Source: DAOTZS01 sp034434335 (GTDB lineage Bacteria; Chloroflexota; Anaerolineae; CG2-30-64-16). Taken from it: DNA of 5,895 nt. Made by a program: the position numbers and the translations under genes. Every line of letters begins with the position of its first letter. Position 1 is the stretch's first letter. Shown one piece after another: positions 1 to 4,800 of this stretch. The stretch spans positions 1 to 5,895 of the forward strand of contig DAOTZS010000223.1 of NCBI GenBank assembly GCA_034434335.1. The letters run 5' to 3'. The notes under the pieces are model-generated. The model was given only the letters and a program-made list of their open reading frames with translations, was not told the DNA's origin and did no database searches.

Positions 1-1
1 C

Positions 2-676
2 TTCACCCGCACACCCCCCCCGGGCGTGACCCCCCCCCCTACGCGCACGCCAAGCCCAACCGTGACCGCTACCCCCACTGCGACAGGCACCCCCACCCCA
101 ACGTCCTCACCAACGCGTACTGCCACCATTACGCCCACACCATCGCCCACCTTCACGCCAAGCGTCACCCCCACGGCGACGCCGAGCGTGGGCTCTCTGC
201 AGGGTGTAGCCTTTGCCGACGAAAACGGCAACAACTGGTGGGACCAGGGAGAGCCTGGCCTGCCTGGCGCGGTGCTGGTGCTGAAGCAAGGCACGGCCGA
301 GCTCTATACCGCGGTGTCAGGCCAGGGCGGCCTGTACCTGTTCGAGGCAGTCAGCCCAGGCCAGTACCTGCTCCAGGAGAAGAGCCCCCCAGATGGCTAC
401 CAGCTCAACTCTGTGCCCATCGTGCTTCACATCCGGGCCAACCAGCGCATCGAGGGGGTGAACATCGCCCATCAGCGGCTGAACACCTCGACACCCACTG
501 CGACGCCAACCGTTGGGCTTACAGAAACCCCGACGGAGACCCCCACCCTCACTCCGACCCCAACGGGGACACCCATCCCCACCTCGACCCCAACGGGGAC
601 CTGGACCCCCACCCCCAGCCCGACCCCCATGCTGCAGTATGTGCGTTACCTCCCGCTCATCGGTTCCCGGAACTGA
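2..676 (+). CDS. Secreted Thr/Pro-rich protein with an SdrD B-like domain (5'-partial)
   Basis: The frame is open from the left edge, so the true start is outside. The GTG at 26 lies inside the Thr/Pro linker and is not a credible start. Counting from the edge (224 residues visible), residues 1-63 are a Thr/Pro linker. Residues 65-158 form a beta-sandwich of SdrD B/prealbumin-like type, shown by DENGNNWWDQGEPGLPGAVL, a Ser-Gly-Gln-Gly-Gly-Leu-Tyr turn, PGQYLLQEKSPPDGY and a final VNIAHQRL strand. Residues about 161-210 are a second Thr/Pro linker, and the protein ends in QYVRYLPLIGSRN. Such domains are extracellular spacers or adhesin modules, often calcium-stabilised in Gram-positive surface proteins. 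A short Y-L-P-L-(V/I) tail after a Thr/Pro linker is, from memory, common in Chloroflexota secreted proteins. No membrane anchor follows it. The function of the whole protein is unknown because its N-terminal part is missing. Confidence 0.82.
   Translation, partial: FTRTPPPGVTPPPTRTPSPTVTATPTATGTPTPTSSPTRTATITPTPSPTFTPSVTPTATPSVGSLQGVAFADENGNNWWDQGEPGLPGAVLVLKQGTAELYTAVSGQGGLYLFEAVSPGQYLLQEKSPPDGYQLNSVPIVLHIRANQRIEGVNIAHQRLNTSTPTATPTVGLTETPTETPTLTPTPTGTPIPTSTPTGTWTPTPSPTPMLQYVRYLPLIGSRN
555..600 (+). repeat. Short tandem repeat, 30-nt period, in the Thr/Pro linker
   Basis: The 16-mer CGACCCCAACGGGGAC occurs exactly at 555-570 and again at 585-600, a period of 30 nt (10 codons), so the reading frame is kept. 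It encodes repeated TPTGT segments of the second linker. This suggests the linker grew by in-frame duplication, and its length may vary between strains. Confidence 0.7.
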
Positions 677-709
677 CGGCTTGGGGCCGACACTTTGCCA
701 CTCCAGAAC

Positions 710-743
710 GAGATTCTTCGTCGCTGCGCTCCTCAGAATGACA
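710..743. repeat. Degenerate interspersed palindromic repeat
   Basis: The segment GAGATTCTTCG (710-720), a GC-rich centre with GCTGCGCTC, then CAGAATGACA (734-743) resembles a short interspersed element that I recall from many bacterial genomes, notably Chloroflexota (GAGATTCTTCGCTTCGCTCAGAATGACA-like). The outer arms ATTCT (713-717) and AGAAT (735-739) are inverted. The centre is a few bases longer than the usual form, so this looks like a diverged copy. It lies 34 nt after the stop of the left gene. There is no T-tract after it, so it is not an obvious terminator. Identification rests on memory of the motif and a single copy in this window. Confidence 0.6.
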
Positions 744-794
744 AAACCATCGTTGCAGTACTAAGAGCGTCTCTCTACTACGCCCATGAGAGGC

Positions 795-823
795 CATCGC
801 CGTGACGCGATGTTGCTTTCGCG
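795..823. promoter_or_regulatory. Overlapping inverted repeats at the promoter, possible operator
   Basis: Two inverted repeats overlap just upstream of and across the -35 region. CATCGC (795-800) pairs with GCGATG (807-812) across a 6-nt spacer, and CGCGA (806-810) pairs with TCGCG (819-823) across an 8-nt spacer that contains the proposed -35 hexamer. The placement suits a repressor or activator site for the downstream gene. No transcription-factor family can be named, and inverted repeats this short also arise by chance in GC-rich DNA. Confidence 0.3.
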
Positions 824-839
824 CGTTCTGGTGTATAAT
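813..839 (+). promoter_or_regulatory. Sigma-70-type promoter for the duplicated-domain gene
   Basis: A perfect -10 box TATAAT lies at 834-839, with a plausible -35 TTGCTT at 813-818. The 15-bp spacing is shorter than the optimal 17. A consensus TATAAT in such GC-rich DNA stands out. Transcription would begin near 846, giving a leader of about 29 nt to the ATG at 875, or about 137 nt to the alternative GTG at 983. Its position after the left gene and interspersed repeat indicates that the next gene is transcribed independently. Confidence 0.6.
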
Positions 840-874
840 GTGGGTGGCCGTTCCTACCCGGCCCCGCTGTGCTC

Positions 875-2140
875 ATGGCCGACGCCGGCAGCCCATTATC
901 CCTTCATGGGGCCTCTAGCTCCGAACATGCCGCGGCCAGGGCAGGCGGTCGGCAGGTCCAACCGAGCCCCAAGAAGCGAAACGTGACAGACGAACCCGAC
1001 GCTCACGGATCACCGGTTGCAGATAATGGAGCGCGCAGAGCCTATCGCACATGGCGCGGTCCGGCTGCGGTGCTCGCGCTTGCCTTGCTCCTGGCTGCGG
1101 TGCTCCTTCCCTGGGCGAACAGGCCAAAGGCAACGATCGCGCCTACCGCCACCCCCACAGAGACAGCCACTCCCACCGCGACAGAGACGGCCACTGCCAC
1201 AGCCACACCGACGCCGACATCCACGGCTACCCCTTTGGCCACCGCCACGCCGGCACCCACAGCAACAGCAACATCAGGACCTCATGAGGTCCAGGCCAGG
1301 ATCGAGATCGTCTGGCCTCACGACGCGGAGGGCAAGGAGGCCCCGGTGCGCGAGGCTGATTTGGCCAACATCACCGCTTACCTGATTGTCGGCCCACCGC
1401 CAGGAGGGCTGGGATCAGGGTATGCCGAGCCACCCCCGTGTGATTGGGAACCCAAGGTGTGGCTGTGGGCCGCGCTCAACGCAGAGCCGGCTTCTCCTGT
1501 CGCCCTGGGCCAGAAGCGGCTGATCACCGCCAGCGGCCGTACCTTCCCCGCCTGGGACTTCTACAACGTGGATGTCGGCGCGGCGCGCGAACCCGCCAAC
1601 AAGCTCACCTTCTTTGTGACAGTAGAGGGGGTCCTGACCAGGTTTAACATCTGGACCCACGCGGCCGATGCCCGCACCCTCCTCCCTACCCAGGACATCC
1701 CCACCGGCACGGTGACCCAGCGCCCCTCAGCCCTGGATGCCAGGATCGAGATCGTCTGGCCCCACGACAACCTCCCTGTCACCGAGGCCAAACTGGCCAA
1801 CATCACCGTCTATCTCTTTGAGCAGGGCACCAAACGGGCGCTATCCCCCGACCTGGGCTGGCTGCCGACGGTGCGGCTCCACCGCAGCCTGAACACCGAG
1901 ACCGAAGTCCCAGGCACAGACGTAGTCGGCGTCCCACGCGTTATCACAGCCCCGAACGGCATCCAGTTTCTGGCCTGGGACTTCAACGACGTGGATGTCA
2001 GCGCGGCCCAAGACCCCCTGAACAAAATCTATTTCTGGGTCACCGTGGACGGCGTGCCCACTTACTCCAATATCTGGTCCCACGGCGCCGACGTCCGCAC
2101 AGTCTTCCCCCAGCCAGACATCCTGAATTCTTGTCGCTGA
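875..2140 (+). CDS. Membrane-anchored protein with a tandemly duplicated unknown domain
   Basis: About 421 residues. A single hydrophobic helix (residues about 64-81, AAVLALALLLAAVLLPWA) follows an Arg-rich stretch (ARRAYRTWRGP), which predicts an N-in, C-out signal anchor. Residues about 82-138 are a Thr/Pro/Ala linker. Two homologous units follow, starting at residues 141 and 289, each opening with ARIEIVWPHD. Each also carries LANIT-Y-L, an AWDF-x2-VDV-x-AA-x2-P-x-NK segment, and VTV-x-GV-x-T-x2-NIW-x-H-x-AD-x-RT. I do not recognise the domain; the pattern suggests a beta-rich extracellular fold. The start is uncertain. ATG 875 is the only in-frame ATG before the helix and suits the promoter at 813-839, but neither it nor GTG 869 has a clear Shine-Dalgarno. 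GTG 983, after a purine-rich AAGAAGCGAA, would give a 385-residue protein with a shorter cytoplasmic end and is a fair alternative. An intrinsic terminator follows the stop. Confidence 0.82.
   Translation: MADAGSPLSLHGASSSEHAAARAGGRQVQPSPKKRNVTDEPDAHGSPVADNGARRAYRTWRGPAAVLALALLLAAVLLPWANRPKATIAPTATPTETATPTATETATATATPTPTSTATPLATATPAPTATATSGPHEVQARIEIVWPHDAEGKEAPVREADLANITAYLIVGPPPGGLGSGYAEPPPCDWEPKVWLWAALNAEPASPVALGQKRLITASGRTFPAWDFYNVDVGAAREPANKLTFFVTVEGVLTRFNIWTHAADARTLLPTQDIPTGTVTQRPSALDARIEIVWPHDNLPVTEAKLANITVYLFEQGTKRALSPDLGWLPTVRLHRSLNTETEVPGTDVVGVPRVITAPNGIQFLAWDFNDVDVSAAQDPLNKIYFWVTVDGVPTYSNIWSHGADVRTVFPQPDILNSCR
1295..1738 (+). repeat. First copy of the duplicated domain unit
   Basis: This is unit 1 of the internal duplication, 148 codons including the linker to unit 2. 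Its first 23 nt (1295-1317) match 1739-1761 exactly. It differs from unit 2 mainly by two insertions: AEGKE after the WPHD motif, and a Gly/Pro-rich loop (GPPPGGLGSGYAEPPPCDW) before the conserved second half. The loop holds one of only two cysteines in the protein. Confidence 0.85.
1739..2128 (+). repeat. Second copy of the duplicated domain unit
   Basis: This is unit 2 of the internal duplication. Aligning the 50 residues from AWDF to the final Asp-Ile by eye gives 30 identities (60%) with unit 1. The unit lacks the Gly/Pro-rich insertion of unit 1 and ends four residues before the C-terminus (NSCR), so no third unit or C-terminal anchor follows. Confidence 0.85.
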
Positions 2141-2165
2141 GAGTAACTGTTCAGCCCTCACCTCA

Positions 2166-2213
2166 CCCCCTCTCCTCTCCCGCTCGCCCCTGGCGGCGGG
2201 AGAGGAGAGGGGG
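2166..2213. repeat. Perfect 18-bp palindrome, REP-like element
   Basis: The arms at 2166-2183 (CCCCCTCTCCTCTCCCGC) and 2196-2213 are exact reverse complements. The 12-nt loop can itself pair CGCC (2185-2188) with GGCG (2192-2195). Pyrimidine-rich and purine-rich arms of this CTCTCCC/GGGAGAG type are typical of dispersed palindromic repeats in GC-rich genomes. No T-tract follows on either strand, so a terminator role alone is unlikely. It sits 25 nt after the stop of the + strand gene and may protect the transcript end or be a mobile palindrome. Confidence 0.7.
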
Positions 2214-2223
2214 TAAACAGAGC

Positions 2224-2273
2224 GGGTTCTGTGGCGGCGGCCAAAGGCCGCCGCCACAGAACCCTCCTTTTTT
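2224..2273 (+). terminator. Strong intrinsic terminator
   Basis: A perfect 19-bp GC-rich stem, 2224-2242 against 2246-2264, closes on an AAA loop and is followed after TCC by six T residues (2268-2273). This is a textbook Rho-independent terminator for the + strand gene ending at 2140. On the minus strand the stem is followed only by GCTCTGTTTACC, so it would be a weak terminator for the convergent peptidase gene. Confidence 0.88.
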
Positions 2274-2277
2274 CTTC

Positions 2278-2318
2278 TCCTCCCTCTCCCCGGCCACAGG
2301 CCGAGAGGACAAGGAGGA
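2278..2318. repeat. Imperfect hairpin, third palindrome in the convergent spacer
   Basis: CGGCC (2291-2295) pairs with GGCCG (2299-2303) around an ACA loop. Outside it, CTCT (2284-2287) can pair with AGAG (2304-2307), leaving a CCC bulge, and TCCTCC (2278-2283) with GGAGGA (2313-2318) across an internal loop. It looks like a decayed member of the same pyrimidine/purine palindrome class as 2166-2213. It lies about 48 nt beyond the minus-strand peptidase stop and might help end that transcript, but no T-tract supports this. Confidence 0.45.
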
Positions 2319-2365
2319 TGGGAGAGTGAGAGGCCCGAAGCTGCACAGCTACCGCTGAAAATGTG

Positions 2366-4777
2366 TCAATATCTGAGCAATAAGGTGGGATCGCCCAGGA
2401 GGTTGAAGGTGAGGAAGGTCTCGAGTTGGGCGGGGGATAGATCCGCCTGGTCCGGTGGAGCGGAGAGCAGGTCTTCCCGAAGCTGGAGGAGGACTTCGCC
2501 CAGGGTGAGGGGCGAGTCAACATCTGAGCCGGCAGGTGCCATGGTCCGGGAGAGGGCGCGGGCCAGGCCCTTGGCCAGCCAGCGCTGATCCTCCAGCAGC
2601 CCTGCGTTGGAGGGAGCCAACACGGCCACCGCGCCTCCTTCGCTCCGCAACAGGCTCTCGGCCAGCGAGACCGTCGTGGGATGCTGAAAGAAGCCGCTCA
2701 GGCAGGTGAGGGTGAAAACGATCGGCAAGCGCTCCCGGTTTTGCAGCCTGGCGGCATCTTCGCTGCTGAACAGCTTTTCTTCTGCCCACAGATTCAGGCT
2801 GCCATGTCCGAAATAGCCGATCAGGCCCACCCCCTGCTCCAGGCTGCGAAACAGGGTAGCGCGCGCCTCCGCGCCATCACCGCTCAGCGTGCTGAGCTGC
2901 ACGGTGTAGCCTTCCAGCGCGGCCGCGGCCTCCTGCGCGGCGGCCAGGAAGCCGGGGTCATCGTTATCCGCGAGCAACAAAGCCCGGTGCCGCCATTCGC
3001 CCCTGTCGCCGGCCGGCCTCTGCGCCAGAGAGGCCTCGTAGGCCAGGGACTTGGCCACCATGCGTGCCATCTGCTCTGCGGTTCGGGCCGGGAAGCGGCC
3101 AACGGCCAACCCCAGCTCATCCAGCCGAGGGGTGGGCTGGGGCATCGCTGGGGCGGCCTCCTGGCCCAGGGCGGTGACGGCCTGGGGCAAGGCCAGCCAG
3201 ACATCCGAGGCAGTCCAACCCGTAAATGCCGTCCGGATGAGCCTGGTCGGGACCCAGTCCAGCTCGGGGCCGGCCAGGTAGCGGCGCGGATCGTAGCTGG
3301 CGTCGCCGGCCAGCAGCAGGTAGCGCGGGGCTGGGCGCGGCCAATGGGTTTGGGCATAGTGCAGGAAGGTTTGTATCGCCTCTGGCCCCGGTTGCCCATA
3401 AGAAAAGGCGTCGTAAACCGCCTGTACATCCACCATAGCCACCCGCAACCCCCGCGCCTGCCGCGCGGCTACCAGCGGCCCTAATGCATCCATGAACGGC
3501 CGCGCCGTGATGATGATCATGTCCGCACCCCCAGGCCAGGCATGCAGAGCAGGCCCTGTCACCGGGAGCACGGCCGCCGGCTTACGCAACCCCTCGCGCG
3601 TCGCCACTACATGGCGCCGGAGAAGGCCATGTCCGGCGAATAAGATGGTGTCCTGTTGGGCCACATACCCGGTCAACTCCCGCGGCCGGCGCGGTTCCGT
3701 GATATCCCAGAGGCCGGCTAACTCGCCTGCGACCCGCAGGCGATAGCCCTCGGCATCCCCCTCGAACGTCAGCATGCCCTGGTCCACCACCAGGCTGCGC
3801 GGATAGGTGAGCTCGACCCGGTCGAGCCAGACCAGATCAGCAGCCGCGCCGGTATCCCCTGGCGCCTGGATCGCCAACCGGTTGGCGTCGCTGCGCAAGA
3901 GGCCCGCCGGCAGGGGGGCCATCACGACATGGCTACCCGGGCCGTCCCAGAATTCATCCGCCACCATTACGCCATTGACCAGCAGGCGCAGGTGGTGATC
4001 CGGGTTCTCGGGCGCGGTGGTCTTGGCCCACACCCTTACCTGCAGGGTCCCCGGGCCCGGAGCCAGGTGAGGGGTCGGGAGCAGCAACTCCATATGGTCG
4101 GCTGCGGCGAGCATCTGCCACAGCCAGGGGTCGTCGTCCGGGCCAACGGTAGGGATGTAATGCCTCTGCTCCTCCAGGTGGAGCGTGACGGTGGCGGCTG
4201 TACTGGGGGCCAGGTGGGCAGGGGGCTGAGCTGACAGGGTGGGCAGGCCGCTCAGGGCAAGGCCGGGGCCGGCCGTGGTATCCTGAGCCAACCAGTAAAT
4301 ACGGGCCGCGCCATAATCGGTGGGGCCTGGCCCCTGGCCGAAGAAACGCAGTGCCAGAGGTTCGCCGGCCGAACCGCCTGTCAACAAGAACGCTACCGGC
4401 TGGCCGCCGGTGCTGAGCTTGAGGCCGCTCTGGCTGGCGCTGGCCAGGTCGAAGCCCACGGCCGCCAGCTCGTCGGAAGTCACCTGGTAGATGCCGTCGC
4501 TATCCACCGCGAGCTTGACCTGCATAACGCGGTTGATGGCCGGGGGCGGGGCCGGCCGGGAGCGACAGCCGGACAGGGCCAGGATCAGCACCAGCAAGGC
4601 GAGAAGACTTGTCAAGGCCTGACGGATGCCGGGCCGTAGCCTCACGCTGTTAACCTCTGCTCCGGGCAGGGGAATAGCAGCTCTCTCACCTGGGGCCTGC
4701 GCGGTGCAGCCCACAGGCCAATCCCCATGGGGATAGCTGGCATCTATCCACGGCCCCGGCCAGCGGTGCTCTGTCAT
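2366..4777 (-). CDS. C25 family (gingipain/PorU-like) cysteine peptidase lipoprotein
   Basis: 803 residues from ATG 4777, or 759 from GTG 4645. Numbered from 4777: residues 45-71 are a lipoprotein signal (MRLRPGIRQ, hydrophobic core, LSGC lipobox, lipidated Cys71). Residues 80-410 are a beta-rich N-terminal region with PorU-like signatures: SDGIYQVTSDEL, DYGAARIYWLAQ, DDPWLW, GLWDITEPRRPREL. The C25 domain runs from DMIIITARPF (419) to the end, with YLLLAGDASYDP, IGYFGHGS (His658), FTLTCLSGFF (Cys692) and FNLLGDPTLLLRY. The 34-residue His-Cys spacing matches the gingipain catalytic dyad. The chain ends with this domain: no Ig module, sorting domain or C-terminal helix. It should be an endopeptidase on the outer face of the cytoplasmic membrane. 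It follows the FnIII-like gene by 23 nt, suggesting one operon. Both starts have ribosome-binding sites. GTG 4645 gives the normal signal peptide; ATG 4777 has the stronger site and is used for the outer bound. Substrate unknown. Confidence 0.92.
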   Translation of the reverse strand: MTEHRWPGPWIDASYPHGDWPVGCTAQAPGERAAIPLPGAEVNSVRLRPGIRQALTSLLALLVLILALSGCRSRPAPPPAINRVMQVKLAVDSDGIYQVTSDELAAVGFDLASASQSGLKLSTGGQPVAFLLTGGSAGEPLALRFFGQGPGPTDYGAARIYWLAQDTTAGPGLALSGLPTLSAQPPAHLAPSTAATVTLHLEEQRHYIPTVGPDDDPWLWQMLAAADHMELLLPTPHLAPGPGTLQVRVWAKTTAPENPDHHLRLLVNGVMVADEFWDGPGSHVVMAPLPAGLLRSDANRLAIQAPGDTGAAADLVWLDRVELTYPRSLVVDQGMLTFEGDAEGYRLRVAGELAGLWDITEPRRPRELTGYVAQQDTILFAGHGLLRRHVVATREGLRKPAAVLPVTGPALHAWPGGADMIIITARPFMDALGPLVAARQARGLRVAMVDVQAVYDAFSYGQPGPEAIQTFLHYAQTHWPRPAPRYLLLAGDASYDPRRYLAGPELDWVPTRLIRTAFTGWTASDVWLALPQAVTALGQEAAPAMPQPTPRLDELGLAVGRFPARTAEQMARMVAKSLAYEASLAQRPAGDRGEWRHRALLLADNDDPGFLAAAQEAAAALEGYTVQLSTLSGDGAEARATLFRSLEQGVGLIGYFGHGSLNLWAEEKLFSSEDAARLQNRERLPIVFTLTCLSGFFQHPTTVSLAESLLRSEGGAVAVLAPSNAGLLEDQRWLAKGLARALSRTMAPAGSDVDSPLTLGEVLLQLREDLLSAPPDQADLSPAQLETFLTFNLLGDPTLLLRY
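4654..4658 (-). promoter_or_regulatory. Ribosome-binding site for the internal GTG start of the peptidase
   Basis: On the minus strand AGAGG lies 8 nt before GTG 4645. Initiation here gives MRLRPGIRQALTSLL, a compact lipoprotein signal with the lipobox Cys at position 27, the normal length for signal peptidase II substrates. This makes 4645 the biologically attractive start. Confidence 0.55.
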
Positions 4778-4783
4778 CCCTGT

Positions 4784-4788
4784 CTCCT
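4784..4788 (-). promoter_or_regulatory. Ribosome-binding site for the upstream ATG start of the peptidase
   Basis: On the minus strand AGGAG lies 6 nt before ATG 4777, in the 23-nt gap after the upstream gene. It is the strongest Shine-Dalgarno near either start. It would put 44 mostly polar residues ahead of the lipoprotein signal, which is unusually long. Confidence 0.6.
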
Positions 4789-4800
4789 GTAAGCCGCACC

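Noticed and set aside
677..689. CGGC/GCCG hairpin directly after the left gene's stop as a terminator
   Set aside because: The stem is only 4 bp with no T-tract after it, so it is too weak to call.
238..741. Overlapping plus-strand frame with a His/Pro/Asp-rich translation
   Set aside because: It is an alternative frame of the Thr/Pro linker codons. The His-Pro pattern comes from reading ACC/CCC repeats out of frame.
1841..2257. Minus-strand frame of 138 codons crossing the convergent spacer
   Set aside because: It is antisense to the second duplicated domain and runs through the terminator hairpin. It shows no recognisable protein pattern.
2681..3484. Long plus-strand open frame (267 codons) inside the peptidase region
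   Set aside because: It lies antisense to the C25 domain, whose motifs and catalytic residues are clear. Its translation is Gly/Arg/Gln-rich with no domain pattern, as expected for a GC-rich shadow frame.
2366..4777. Assignment as PorU, the type IX secretion sortase
   Set aside because: The domain order resembles PorU, but no other type IX components or C-terminal sorting domains are visible, and the apparent host phylum is not known to use that system. Only the C25 family call is supported.
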